A stretch of 41,328 bases of DNA, from the NCBI GenBank assembly GCA_024280485.1, contig JAJRQB010000127.1, forward strand, positions 1-41,328, read 5' to 3'. A model generated the notes under the pieces. The model did no database searches. It was not told the DNA's origin and saw only the letters and a list, made by a program, of their open reading frames with translations. Made by a program: the position numbers and the translations under genes. Source of the stretch: Deltaproteobacteria bacterium (GTDB lineage Bacteria > Desulfobacterota > Desulfuromonadia > Desulfuromonadales > Geopsychrobacteraceae). Position 1 is the stretch's first letter, and the number at the start of each line of letters is the position of its first letter. Below are positions 9,527-18,298 of the stretch, piece after piece.

Positions 9527-10747
9527 ATGGCCCTGGTTGTACAAAAATACGGGGGCACATCGGTTGGTACGGTCGAGCGTATCCGAAATGTTGCCACGCG
9601 GATTGCAAAGACCTTCGACGAGGGGAACGAGGTCGTTGTTATCGTTTCAGCCATGTCTGGTGAAACCAATCGTTTGGTTGCACTGGCTAACGAGGTGTGC
9701 GAATTCCCGAGTGATCGCGAATATGATGTGTTGGTATCGACCGGCGAGCAGGTGACTATCGCACTGTTGTCGATGTGTCTACAGTCAATGGGTTACCAGG
9801 CCAAAAGTTACCTTGGTTCCCAGATTCCGATGCGAACCGACGGTACCCATGCCAGAGCGCGGATTAAAAGCATTCCGGATGCCAATATCCGGGCAGACCT
9901 TGAGCAGAAAACAATCGTCATCTGTGCCGGGTTTCAGGGTGTTGAGCCCGGAGGCTCTATTACGACTTTAGGTCGCGGTGGGTCGGATACCTCTGCTGTG
10001 GCAATTGCCGCTGCGCTTAAGGCTGATGTCTGCGAAATCTACACCGACGTCGATGGCGTTTATACGACCGATCCACGAATGGTTCCCGAAGCACGTAAGA
10101 TTGATAAGATCAGCTACGAGGAGATGCTGGAAATGGCATCGCTCGGTGCCAAAGTCCTGCAGATACGTTCAGTAGAATTTGCCAAGAAATACGGCGTGGT
10201 GATTCACGTCCGTTCCAGTTTTGACGACAGCCAGGGAACCCTGGTGATGAAGGAGGATGAGGAGATGGAGACCGTACTGGTTGCAGGAATTGCCTTTAAT
10301 AAAGATGAGGCCAAGATCAGCGTTCTGGGAGTTCCGGACCAGCCGGGAATCGCAGCACAGATCTTCTCCCCACTGACAGAATCGAATATCACTGTCGATA
10401 TGATCATTCAGAACGTTTCAGTCGACGGTAAGACCGATATGACCTTCACCGTGCCGAAGACCGATTGTAAAAAGGCGCTGCAGATCATTGAACCAGTCGC
10501 TGTCGCAATCGGAGCCAGCGGGACCAGCAGCGATACCGCTATTTCCAAGATATCAATCATTGGTGTTGGTATGCGTTCGCATGCTGGTGTCGCAAGTCAG
10601 ATGTTTTCGACACTGTCGAAAGAAGGGATCAATATCGAAATGATCTCAACCAGTGAGATCAAAATCTCTTGTGTGATCAGTGAAAAATACACTGAACTGG
10701 CCGTGCGGGTCCTGCATGAGGCTTTTGGTCTCAATAAAGAGAGCTAG
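9527..10747 (+). CDS. lysC: aspartate kinase
   Basis: Phosphorylates aspartate, the first step toward lysine, threonine, methionine and isoleucine. The N-terminus [11 protein letters not shown] is the kinase signature. [18 protein letters not shown] and [14 protein letters not shown] are the nucleotide and substrate loops, and two ACT domains occupy about residues 265-406 ([17 protein letters not shown] and [13 protein letters not shown]). Length 406 aa is the monofunctional, feedback-regulated class. The ATG follows AAGGAGA. It precedes the citramalate synthase gene, so two amino-acid branch points are side by side. Confidence 0.97.
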   Translation: MALVVQKYGGTSVGTVERIRNVATRIAKTFDEGNEVVVIVSAMSGETNRLVALANEVCEFPSDREYDVLVSTGEQVTIALLSMCLQSMGYQAKSYLGSQIPMRTDGTHARARIKSIPDANIRADLEQKTIVICAGFQGVEPGGSITTLGRGGSDTSAVAIAAALKADVCEIYTDVDGVYTTDPRMVPEARKIDKISYEEMLEMASLGAKVLQIRSVEFAKKYGVVIHVRSSFDDSQGTLVMKEDEEMETVLVAGIAFNKDEAKISVLGVPDQPGIAAQIFSPLTESNITVDMIIQNVSVDGKTDMTFTVPKTDCKKALQIIEPVAVAIGASGTSSDTAISKISIIGVGMRSHAGVASQMFSTLSKEGINIEMISTSEIKISCVISEKYTELAVRVLHEAFGLNKES

Positions 10748-10791
10748 GTCGGTCGCGGTAACAAGGTCGAGTTTTTGAAAGGTGTGATGTG

Positions 10792-12363
10792 ATGAGTCGG
10801 ATCAAGCTTTACGATACTACGCTAAGAGATGGTACTCAGGCTGAAGATCTCTCCTTTCTGGTGCAGGATAAAGTCAATATTGCCCATCGTCTGGATGAGC
10901 TGGGGATCGATTATATTGAGGGCGGCTGGCCTGGATCAAATCCGAAAGACATCGCCTTTTTCGAAGCAATCAAGGATGAAAATCTTGCCCATGCCAAGAT
11001 CGCTGCCTTCGGTTCGACCCGTCGTGCGAAAGTGACTCCGGCTGAAGACAAGAATATTCAGACTTTGCTCGCTGCCGAACCGGACGTTGTGACCATATTC
11101 GGCAAAACCTGGGACTTTCATGTTCGTGAGGCACTGCGCATCAGTCTGGAAGAGAATCTTGAGCTGATTCACGACTCGCTGGCTTACCTCAAACAGCGGG
11201 TTAGTGAGGTCGTCTACGACGCTGAACACTTCTTCGATGGCTACAAGGCCAATCCTGAGTATGCCCTGAAGAGTTTGCAGGCTGCTGCTGATGCACAGGT
11301 CGATTGCATTGCTTTGTGTGACACCAACGGCGGAACCTTGCCGCATGAGTTTCCGGCGATCATGAAAGCGGTCAAGGAAGCGATTTCTATCCCACTGGGA
11401 ATTCATGCTCACAATGATTCCGAGTGCGCTGTGGCTAACTCACTGATGGCGGTCGAACTAGGCGCTGTGCATGTCCAGGGAACGATCAACGGTTTCGGTG
11501 AGCGTTGTGGTAATGCCAACCTCTGCTCGATCATCCCGGCGCTACAGCTGAAGATGGGGCACGAGATGATTACGACTCAGCAGATGGCCGGAATGCGTAA
11601 GCTGTCGCGATATGTCTATGAGCTGGCTAATCTGGTCCCGAACAAGCACCAGCCCTACACTGGTAATTCCGCCTTTGCCCACAAAGGCGGGGTTCATGTT
11701 TCAGCGATTCAGCGCCACCCGGAAACCTATGAACACATGCGCCCGGAAAAGGTCGGTAATACGACAAGGGTTCTCGTTTCTGATTTGTCAGGCCGCTCAA
11801 ACATTCTGGTTAAAGCCGAAGAATTCGGTATTCCGCTCGACAGTAAGGATCCGGTAACCCTTGAGATCCTTGAAGAGATTAAGGAGATGGAAAATAAGGG
11901 ATATCAGTTCGAAGGGGCAGATGCTTCTTTCGAGCTACTGATGCGTCGTGCTCTCGGTAAGGTCAAGTGTTACTTTCAGGTTCTGGCCTTCCGCGTAATA
12001 GATACCCGTCGTAGCGAAGATACGAGCCCCATTTCAGAAGCGACTGTCAAGGTCAGGGTCGGAGGCAAGATAGAGCACACCGCAGCAGATGGCAATGGAC
12101 CGGTCAATGCGCTGGACCGTGCACTGCGCAAGGCACTGGAAAGCTTTTATCCTCAAATTGGAGAGATGAATCTTCTCGATTATAAGGTACGCGTATTGCC
12201 CGCCGGGAAGGGGACAGAATCTTTTACCCGCGTGCTGGTTGAATCTGGGGACAAGGAGAGCCGTTGGGGGACGGTTGGGGTCAGTGAAAACATCATCGAT
12301 GCTTCTTATCATGCATTGATTGACGCAATACAGTATAAGCTACTGAAGGATTCAGGCGAGTAG
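10792..12363 (+). CDS. cimA: (R)-citramalate synthase
   Basis: Condenses pyruvate and acetyl-CoA to citramalate, giving a threonine-independent route to 2-ketobutyrate and isoleucine. This route is established in Geobacter sulfurreducens. The DRE-TIM barrel starts with [15 protein letters not shown], carries the metal-binding HAHND motif, and ends in a LeuA-type allosteric domain (about residues 395-520). The length of about 523 aa fits the CimA group rather than the shorter homocitrate synthases. The first codon is either GTG 10789 or ATG 10792; I chose ATG, with GAAAGGTG upstream. A related 2-isopropylmalate synthase is the main alternative, but the context with lysC favours CimA. Confidence 0.92.
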   Translation: MSRIKLYDTTLRDGTQAEDLSFLVQDKVNIAHRLDELGIDYIEGGWPGSNPKDIAFFEAIKDENLAHAKIAAFGSTRRAKVTPAEDKNIQTLLAAEPDVVTIFGKTWDFHVREALRISLEENLELIHDSLAYLKQRVSEVVYDAEHFFDGYKANPEYALKSLQAAADAQVDCIALCDTNGGTLPHEFPAIMKAVKEAISIPLGIHAHNDSECAVANSLMAVELGAVHVQGTINGFGERCGNANLCSIIPALQLKMGHEMITTQQMAGMRKLSRYVYELANLVPNKHQPYTGNSAFAHKGGVHVSAIQRHPETYEHMRPEKVGNTTRVLVSDLSGRSNILVKAEEFGIPLDSKDPVTLEILEEIKEMENKGYQFEGADASFELLMRRALGKVKCYFQVLAFRVIDTRRSEDTSPISEATVKVRVGGKIEHTAADGNGPVNALDRALRKALESFYPQIGEMNLLDYKVRVLPAGKGTESFTRVLVESGDKESRWGTVGVSENIIDASYHALIDAIQYKLLKDSGE

Positions 12364-12367
12364 ATCG

Positions 12368-12928
12368 ATGGTGGCTCGGGGGGGATGGCTGCTGTTACTT
12401 TTAATGCTGGGTTTGACGGTTAACGATTTGGGCTGGATTTCTTTTCAAGACGAAAAGAGTCCAGCCCTTCGTGTTTCTGGCACACAGCAAATGCAAATTC
12501 TGTTAGCTGATGCTGGAGACAAACTGGATGGAATTCATCAAATTAATGACGCTCAGCAGTTGATTAACGTCATTAATTTGGCGGGATTGGTTTTGCCTGT
12601 TCCTTTGCAGCAACAGATTATGGAAGAAGGAACATTGGTTAACGGAAGAATGCTTAACTTTCAGGTAGTTAGCAGTAATGTTGTAACGGTTGAATTTGTT
12701 TGGATGCCCGCTGCAAAGCGTATGACCCTGGGTGTACCGTTGCATGTGAATCAGATGTCAGAGTCTGATTGGCAAGACCTGCCCGGTGTAGGCCCCTCAT
12801 TGGCGCTAGGTATTGAGAGTGATCGTCATAAAAATGGCGATTTCGAATCGATCTATGCGTTGGCAAGGGTTCATGGTGTGGGTATCAAGCGAATTGATAA
12901 GTGGGAATCTTTTTTTGAGGACAACTAA
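12368..12928 (+). CDS. ComEA-like helix-hairpin-helix protein
   Basis: Begins 4 bases after the cimA stop. The N-terminus is a hydrophobic anchor or signal (about residues 5-20). The middle part, with INDAQQLINVINLAGL, resembles the SLBB-like segment of ComEA proteins. The C-terminal 60 residues form a helix-hairpin-helix pair: LPGVGPSLALGIE and VHGVGIKRIDK. In the family these HhH units bind DNA in the periplasm during uptake, but no other competence gene is in the window, so a DNA-uptake role is only inferred. A later start is unlikely because it would remove the anchor. Confidence 0.75.
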   Translation: MVARGGWLLLLLMLGLTVNDLGWISFQDEKSPALRVSGTQQMQILLADAGDKLDGIHQINDAQQLINVINLAGLVLPVPLQQQIMEEGTLVNGRMLNFQVVSSNVVTVEFVWMPAAKRMTLGVPLHVNQMSESDWQDLPGVGPSLALGIESDRHKNGDFESIYALARVHGVGIKRIDKWESFFEDN

Positions 12929-13086
12929 CTATCTGAAAAATGGAAGAAAAAATTACTTGTGATAATAATAATGAAAATTTATTAAGCAACTGCGCGCCTT
13001 GGCACATCTCATGAAGTAAAAGTCTATTCCAAGCTTACGATATTAGACGTAAATTGTCTGTTTACTAAAAGCCGAGGAGGATAAAA

Positions 13087-13242
13087 ATGAAATGCCCTAA
13101 GTGTAAAAGCAGAATGTATTCAGAAAAGTATTACGATTTTGTTCGGGCATTCGATGCCTGGAGATGTTGCGCCTGTGGTGAAGTTGTCGATCCGACGATT
13201 CTGGCCAATCGTGCGCGTAACCAGAATCTCTATCTGGGTTGA
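13087..13242 (+). CDS. 51-residue zinc-ribbon protein
   Basis: A small gene with a strong GAGGAGG ribosome-binding site just upstream. The product begins MKCPKCKSRM and contains WRCCACGEVV, placing Cys3, Cys6 and Cys27/28 with Cys30 as a probable zinc site. The remainder is basic and short. Similar tiny zinc ribbons are common in Desulfuromonadales as far as I recall, but no function is known to me. It is monocistronic: a 158-base gap lies before it and a strong terminator starts 17 bases after the stop. The gap is AT-rich and shows no clear promoter. Confidence 0.8.
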   Translation: MKCPKCKSRMYSEKYYDFVRAFDAWRCCACGEVVDPTILANRARNQNLYLG

Positions 13243-13258
13243 CAAGTAGATTGGAAAA

Positions 13259-13286
13259 GGCCGGGTTAAATGCCCGGCCTTTTTTT
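13259..13286 (+). terminator. Rho-independent terminator of the zinc-ribbon gene
   Basis: Perfect stem GGCCGGG (13259-13265) / CCCGGCC (13273-13279) with a 7-base loop, followed by seven T residues. Confidence 0.93.
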
Positions 13287-13320
13287 GTGCTTTTGTTGGC
13301 GAAAAAACTAGCTCACCAGA

Positions 13321-13932
13321 TTAATCTTTTCTGGAGGGTTTTTTACTCCAAAATAAGAACTTGATGACACCTATAATCGATAGGAGCAGAAAAGCTGGAC
13401 CACGAAAGCGTCCAGGTTCTTTTCCCTCACTGATAAATAGAATGTTGTCTTCTGCTTTGATCCCCATTGAAGTTAATAACTCAAGCAACTTGTCGCGATT
13501 CGAATCGGCGATCAAACTATCCGCAGTCATCCCGGTGATTGTCATTGCGGGGAAAAAATCGTCTTGATGTTCTTCAAGATAGGCCGCACGTTTTTGGTCA
13601 TCGTCGAGTTTGAAGTAGTAGGTGGTGAGCAGGTTGATGATTGCAGGTTGTCTTGTTTCAATCCAGAGGCGCGGATTCTCAATACTGCTATTCTCGACGT
13701 AGGGAATAAGGAATGAATCGATTTCAATCGTTCCGCTCATGTTGATCCCATTCAGCAGGTCGAGATGACCACCACTGATACTTAGCCACTCCTGTTGTGG
13801 TTGACCTGATTCAAGTTCGAACAGTTCAATAGCCAAGGGCTCTGGATTCCGCAGTTGAAGAACCAGATCGCTGATACCGAGCCAAGTTAAAAGCATACAG
13901 ATGGCGAGGAATGTAAAGCGGAAACGTTTCAT
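13321..13932 (-). CDS. hypothetical two-TM membrane protein
   Basis: Not recognised. The protein of about 203 aa has a membrane segment near each end: residues about 6-24 (FTFLAICMLLTWLGISDLV) and about 178-195 (FLLLSIIGVIKFLFW). The roughly 150 residues between them are polar and probably periplasmic. The C-terminus is basic (SKKPSRKD). I start at the ATG complementary to 13930-13932 because the 19 residues of the longer reading frame would run through a terminator hairpin and the hydrophobic segment immediately follows this Met. AAGGTC lies upstream as a weak ribosome-binding site. Its neighbours give no functional clue. Confidence 0.7.
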   Translation of the reverse strand: MKRFRFTFLAICMLLTWLGISDLVLQLRNPEPLAIELFELESGQPQQEWLSISGGHLDLLNGINMSGTIEIDSFLIPYVENSSIENPRLWIETRQPAIINLLTTYYFKLDDDQKRAAYLEEHQDDFFPAMTITGMTADSLIADSNRDKLLELLTSMGIKAEDNILFISEGKEPGRFRGPAFLLLSIIGVIKFLFWSKKPSRKD

Positions 13933-13950
13933 CTTTTGACCTTTTTGGTA

Positions 13951-13982
13951 AAAAAAAGGCTTTTCTCCATCGAAGAAAAGCC
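13951..13982 (-). terminator. Rho-independent terminator (minus strand)
   Basis: Stem GGCTTTTCT (13959-13967) / AGAAAAGCC (13974-13982). Read on the minus strand it is followed by eight T residues. It lies between the symporter gene and the hypothetical membrane-protein gene, so it would end the symporter transcript and insulate the downstream gene. Confidence 0.8.
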
Positions 13983-14001
13983 CAGTCAATGTAACAATAT
14001 T

Positions 14002-14038
14002 AAACGCGCCGGGTTGCCAGTAGCAACCCGGCGCGTTT
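14002..14038 (-). terminator. strong hairpin after the symporter gene
   Basis: Perfect GC-rich inverted repeat: AAACGCGCCGGGTTG (14002-14016) with CAACCCGGCGCGTTT (14024-14038), plus one extra closing pair. It begins 9 bases past the symporter stop. Only three T residues follow on either strand, so it may act with the T-rich hairpin 20 bases further on, or protect the mRNA 3' end. Confidence 0.75.
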
Positions 14039-14047
14039 TAGTTAAAA

Positions 14048-15976
14048 TCAGGCGCCAGCAGTTTCGGTAGCGTCGTTGATGACCAGATCCTTTTGAGTCA
14101 TCATCGATACCATAACCAGGGCCAGAAAAGAAAGTGGAATCGAAATCAGAGCCGGGCTATTGAAGCTGATAGGTGCCTCAGTCGGCAGGTAACCGTAACG
14201 GACCCACATGTCTGGAGAGATCAAAATCAGACCCAGAGAAGAGATGAGGCCAACGGTGATCGAGGCGGCAATCCCTTTAGCGGTGGTGCGCTTCCAGAAG
14301 AGCAGCATCAGGATCGCAGGCAGGTTGGCTGAGGCGGCAACAGCGAATGCCCAACCAACCAGGAAGGAGACATTCATTCCTTCAAAGATGATCCCCAGGT
14401 AGATGGCGATACAACCAACAACTACAGCTGAAATCTTGCCAGCGCGGACCTTACCTTCGTCAGTCATGCGCATCCCGAGGAAGTTGTCCATCAAGTCATG
14501 AGCAACCGCACCAGAGGCAGCAACGATCAGTCCTGAAACAGTACCCAGAACCGTAGCGAATGCCAGAGATGAGATGATCGAAAAGAGGACAACGCCAAAG
14601 GAGAGTGCCAGTAGCGGTGCGCTCATGTTGTTGTCTGTCAGGTTGATGACCCCGTTGGTCATGGCACCCAGCCCAAGGAACAGAGTAAGCACGTAGAAGA
14701 AACCGATCGCTGCAATCGCGACAATCGTTGATTTACGTGCAGCGGCCTGGCTCGGAACTGTATAGTAACGGATCAGGATATGCGGCAGGGCTGCGGTACC
14801 ACAGAACAGCGCCAGCATCAATGAAACGAAGTTAAATGTCTGGGTGCCGGTGGCATTGTCGACCTTGAACTTCAGGCCTGGACGCAAGACCCGGTCACCC
14901 GGGGTCGGCTTTTGATAATAGACGGTGACCGTGTTGGCGCCATCCTGGATATATTTCTTACCCCAGAGGACAATGGTCGAATCCTTGAGTGCCGAAAGGT
15001 AGGCTAGAGGACCGACAGCGCCGGTTGTAGCGACTTCCTGGCCATTAACGCGCAACTCTTTGATATGGCCGACCGGGAAGAACATACCCTCTTCTTTGGC
15101 GGCTCCGTTAAAGGTTTTGGTGCCATCGGGCATTTTGGTCATGAAGAGGGTCTCTTCGAGACGGAAGCCCTGCTCGTTTTGGTTGAGATGCCAGATGGTC
15201 TCACGGCCATCTTTGACCAACTCGATGAAGCCCGCTTTGCCGAATTCGGAATCAAGCCCGGCCACGACGCTGTAGCCGGCTTCACTGATGTTGAGTGCGG
15301 TATCGGCTTGCAGGGTCTTGAATTCATGATAGGGCTGGCCGTTGTTGACCGGCGAGGTTGAGAGCCCTTGTGTCAAGACGTAGATAACGAGCACGGTCGA
15401 CATGATCAGGAGCAGCGCGCCCTTAAAAAACTGGACGTAGGTAGTTGAAGCCATACCCGCAGTAGCAACGATAATCGTGACCACGATGCCAACGATGCAG
15501 ACTCCAGCCCAGTGAGGCAGGCCGAGCAGAGGTTGAACCAGAACGCCAGCGCCAACCATCTGCGGGATCAGATAAAAGACTGAGACCACCAGGGTCGAAA
15601 TTGCAGCTGTCAGTTGGATCGCTTTCGAATTGAATTTGGAGTCGAGGGCGTCGGTAAAGGTGTATTTACCCAGGCGCTTCATCGGCTCGGCGACCAGGAA
15701 CAGCGCGACGATCCAGCCCGCGAGATAACCAATCGAATACATCCAGCCGTCATAACCGGCAGTTGCGATCATGCCGCAAATACCCAGGAAAGATGCTGCC
15801 GAGAGGTAATCTCCAGCGAAGGCTACGCCGTTGGTGAACCAGTGGATGTTACCACCGGCTGCGTAATAGCTGTCGGCTGATTTGGTGCGACGCGCCAGGA
15901 AGAAGGAGAGTCCCAGAACGAATGAAACGAAAACGATAAAGAGGCCAATGGCCAACGGGGATTGTGTGTATACCAT
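14048..15976 (-). CDS. ActP-type cation/acetate symporter (SSS family)
   Basis: Inner-membrane solute:sodium symporter, probably importing acetate or a similar small organic acid. About 13 hydrophobic segments are visible. The early motifs ARRTKSADSYYAAGG and AGDYLSAASFLGICG match ActP. Length 642 aa is about 90 longer than E. coli ActP because a soluble segment of roughly 150 residues (about 205-360) lies between membrane helices; Geobacter acetate permeases have a comparable enlargement as far as I recall. The ATG is preceded by AGGAGG. A DUF485 gene lies 13 bases upstream, the usual actP partner. Substrate is inferred from family and the acetate-using lifestyle of these bacteria. Confidence 0.9.
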   Translation of the reverse strand: MVYTQSPLAIGLFIVFVSFVLGLSFFLARRTKSADSYYAAGGNIHWFTNGVAFAGDYLSAASFLGICGMIATAGYDGWMYSIGYLAGWIVALFLVAEPMKRLGKYTFTDALDSKFNSKAIQLTAAISTLVVSVFYLIPQMVGAGVLVQPLLGLPHWAGVCIVGIVVTIIVATAGMASTTYVQFFKGALLLIMSTVLVIYVLTQGLSTSPVNNGQPYHEFKTLQADTALNISEAGYSVVAGLDSEFGKAGFIELVKDGRETIWHLNQNEQGFRLEETLFMTKMPDGTKTFNGAAKEEGMFFPVGHIKELRVNGQEVATTGAVGPLAYLSALKDSTIVLWGKKYIQDGANTVTVYYQKPTPGDRVLRPGLKFKVDNATGTQTFNFVSLMLALFCGTAALPHILIRYYTVPSQAAARKSTIVAIAAIGFFYVLTLFLGLGAMTNGVINLTDNNMSAPLLALSFGVVLFSIISSLAFATVLGTVSGLIVAASGAVAHDLMDNFLGMRMTDEGKVRAGKISAVVVGCIAIYLGIIFEGMNVSFLVGWAFAVAASANLPAILMLLFWKRTTAKGIAASITVGLISSLGLILISPDMWVRYGYLPTEAPISFNSPALISIPLSFLALVMVSMMTQKDLVINDATETAGA

Positions 15977-15989
15977 ATTGCCGTCCTCC

Positions 15990-16256
15990 TTAGCTGTTCA
16001 TCCGCGCTTCAGCGCGAGTACAGAAGTGGTTGTAGATAATAGCCATGACCAGTGCCAGGCCGATCAGACCGAATCCCCAGATGACGGCAGCGGTCTGTCC
16101 GAGTACGATCGACTGCATCGTTTTAGGGCTTGTGGCATTGATTGCCACAAAAACAACGTAGACCAGTGTGTAGGCAATAAACATCTTTACCCCAAGCTTG
16201 GTCTTATAGGCGGACGCATCGTCCTTGCCCAGTTTTACTGCGGGTCCGTGTCCCAT
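15990..16256 (-). CDS. DUF485 membrane protein, symporter partner
   Basis: 88-residue protein with two transmembrane segments (about 25-44 and 57-77), typical of the DUF485/YjcH family encoded next to actP. The role is unproven; it probably assists or stabilises the symporter. I start at MGHGPAVKL (ATG complementary to 16254-16256), which has GAGGAG about 9 bases upstream, rather than the longer frame that lacks a ribosome-binding site. It is the first gene of the symporter operon; a promoter-like sequence lies about 180 bases upstream. Confidence 0.88.
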   Translation of the reverse strand: MGHGPAVKLGKDDASAYKTKLGVKMFIAYTLVYVVFVAINATSPKTMQSIVLGQTAAVIWGFGLIGLALVMAIIYNHFCTRAEARMNS

Positions 16257-16434
16257 GATGAAACTCCTCACTCTTAAGTAACGCAACCGTATACTGGTTG
16301 AAGCAAAATAAGCCCAACGGGGCTAAATAACGATGAGCTAAACAAATAAGCCGCGCTATCTGGTTGAATCTAATAGATAATATGGCCAACTTGCTGTTAT
16401 AAAATGCGTGATAGTGTGTTTTTTGATTCGCGCC

Positions 16435-16462
16435 ATGATACGTTGTTATAAAATCATGTCAA
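16435..16462 (-). promoter_or_regulatory. sigma70-like promoter of the DUF485-symporter operon
   Basis: On the minus strand TTGACA (complement of 16457-16462), a 16-base spacer and TATCAT (complement of 16435-16440). A transcript from here would have a 5' UTR of about 170 bases. The 400-base gap 16257-16656 also holds two copies of TGTTATAAAAT (16395-16405 and 16444-16454), the second inside this promoter. I see no gene in the gap. Confidence 0.55.
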
Positions 16463-16656
16463 CAAAAAAAGATCCTGAATTCTGAAGTTTCTCAAGACGA
16501 AAATAATCGCAACCAGGCTGGGAAAACAGAGGTTTTGTGTAACTTCAGTATTTTAGGCTGGAATAGAATAGCGTTATGCGCTAAAGGGGAAATTGTAACC
16601 TATTTGGCTTTCGGCTCAGGGTGAAAATGATCTTGGTGCCGCTTGGCCTGGGCTTG

Positions 16657-17562
16657 TTACAAGTCTTCGGGGGGGAATGCGACGACCTGATCGATTGAGT
16701 GACTGTCGGTCAGTAGCATGACAAGACGGTCTACTCCGAGCGCGATACCTGCCGCTGCAGGCATATTTTGTAAATCGGTAAGGAAGGGTTCCGGCAGTAG
16801 GTTCGGGTGGGATCCGTTTGTGGAGATAATACCTGCTTCTTTGCTGAAGCGTTGTCGTTGTTCTTCAGGATCGTTTAGTTCTGAAAACGCGTTGGCAAGT
16901 TCAAGACCGGCTATGTAGAGCTCAAATCGCTCCGCCAGTTCGGGATGCCCTGTTTTGCACCGCGCCAGTGAGGCGAGTTCGGCCGGGTAGTCATAAAGGA
17001 TGGTTGGACGCTTCAGGCCAAGTTGCGGTTCTATACTGAAAGCAATCAACTCATCAAAACGATCCTCTGCTATCGCTTGTAGCGGGGAGGTGTCGGTATA
17101 GCGTTCAAATGCCTCGCTGATGCTCAGGCGCTCGAAGGGTTGATCCAGAATGATATTGTGACCCTGGTAGTCTATTTGAGCCTGAGGAAGCAGGTAGCGG
17201 AAGAGGTTTTCGCAATCTGTCATGAGCTGGGTGTAATCGCAGTGGCTGCGGTACCATTCGAGCATGGTGAATTCAGGCAGATGTTTGCGCCCGCGTTCTT
17301 CATCGCGCCAGCAGTGAGAGATCTGGAAAATATTTTTGTAGCCTGCCGCCAGTAGTCTCTTCATCGCCAGTTCAGGTGATGTCTGCAACTGCCAGTTGCC
17401 ACTGAGCACAGGTGCAATGTTCGCTTCGGGAGCATTTAATGGAATCCGTTGTGGAGTTTCTATTTCGAGAAACGCGGATTCAATGAAAAAAGCTCGGATC
17501 GTTTGGACGATTCGAGCTCTTTCTACCAGACGATCATGTTTTTCTCTCAGGCAGAGGGACAT
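16657..17562 (-). CDS. epmA: EF-P--(R)-beta-lysine ligase EpmA (GenX/PoxA)
   Basis: Truncated class II lysyl-tRNA-synthetase-like enzyme that ligates beta-lysine onto elongation factor P. The class II motifs are visible: FLEIETP (motif 1), FQISHCWRDEERGRKHLPEFTMLEWY (motif 2 region) and GIALGVDRLVML (motif 3). There is no anticodon-binding domain, and the 301-aa length is normal for EpmA. ATG 17562 has AAGGAG immediately upstream, and only 1 base separates it from the efp stop, so substrate and modifying enzyme are co-translated. EpmB (the lysine 2,3-aminomutase partner) is not in this window. Confidence 0.95.
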   Translation of the reverse strand: MSLCLREKHDRLVERARIVQTIRAFFIESAFLEIETPQRIPLNAPEANIAPVLSGNWQLQTSPELAMKRLLAAGYKNIFQISHCWRDEERGRKHLPEFTMLEWYRSHCDYTQLMTDCENLFRYLLPQAQIDYQGHNIILDQPFERLSISEAFERYTDTSPLQAIAEDRFDELIAFSIEPQLGLKRPTILYDYPAELASLARCKTGHPELAERFELYIAGLELANAFSELNDPEEQRQRFSKEAGIISTNGSHPNLLPEPFLTDLQNMPAAAGIALGVDRLVMLLTDSHSIDQVVAFPPEDL

Positions 17563-17563
17563 T

Positions 17564-18127
17564 TTACTCCTTAACCCGAGTGACATAATCTCCAGTGCGG
17601 GTGTCGATCTGTATCAAGGTTCCTTCGTCGACAAAAGCTGGAACCTGTAAAGTGTAGCCGGTTTCTACAGTCGCAGGTTTGTTGTTGCCTGTAGCCGTAT
17701 CACCTTTAACCCAGGGGTCAGAGATCGTAACACGCAGATTGACGAAGATTGGCAGAGTCAGGCCAATTCCACGTTCGCCGAACATCAAGACCTTGACTTC
17801 CATGTTGTCGACCAGGAAGTATTTGTCATTGCCAAGGACCTCTTCTGTGAGCACAATTTGCTCATAGTTTTTTTGATCCATGAAGACGTAGCCGCTGTCA
17901 TCCTGATAGAGAAATTGCATATCACTCTCTACGAGGCTGGCCGGCACAAAACTTTCTCCCGAGCGGTAGGTTCGATCGAAGAGAGAACCTGTAACCATAT
18001 TGCGCAGCTTACATTTATAGAGAGATTGTCCTTTGCCTGGCTTGGTAAAGTCAAAGCCAGCAATGACATGAGGTTCACCGTCGATTAGAATTTTGAGGCC
18101 TTTTTTAAGGTCTGAACAGTTGTACAT
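17564..18127 (-). CDS. efp: elongation factor P
   Basis: Relieves ribosome stalling at polyproline stretches. The three beta-barrel domains fit the 187-aa length. The modification loop KPGKGQ places the expected modified lysine at residue 32, and the C-terminal TRTGDYVTRV is the EF-P signature. ATG 18127 follows a GGAG site. The adjacent epmA indicates that this EF-P is of the beta-lysylated type, consistent with a Lys (not Arg) at the loop tip. A 171-base gap lies upstream with no recognisable element. Confidence 0.97.
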   Translation of the reverse strand: MYNCSDLKKGLKILIDGEPHVIAGFDFTKPGKGQSLYKCKLRNMVTGSLFDRTYRSGESFVPASLVESDMQFLYQDDSGYVFMDQKNYEQIVLTEEVLGNDKYFLVDNMEVKVLMFGERGIGLTLPIFVNLRVTISDPWVKGDTATGNNKPATVETGYTLQVPAFVDEGTLIQIDTRTGDYVTRVKE

Positions 18128-18298
18128 GGTTATATCTCCGTAAAATCATAACTTCTGTCAATTAGCCCCCGAATATAACCACAAGCGTGAAACTTTTTCT
18201 ATGGTAAATCGGCTGTATGTAGAGAATGAGTATAGTCTTTGGGATAACGTGAATTTTAAATCATGTTTGTGTGCAGATCGGTACCATAGGGCTATTTC

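Noticed and set aside
15065-15361. Plus-strand frame of 98 residues inside the symporter gene
   Set aside because: It is antisense to a well-supported gene and has no independent start signals.
16257-16656. Sigma54 (-24/-12) promoter for the symporter operon
   Set aside because: No GG-N10-GC pair of the right spacing was found on the minus strand; a sigma70-like promoter fits better.
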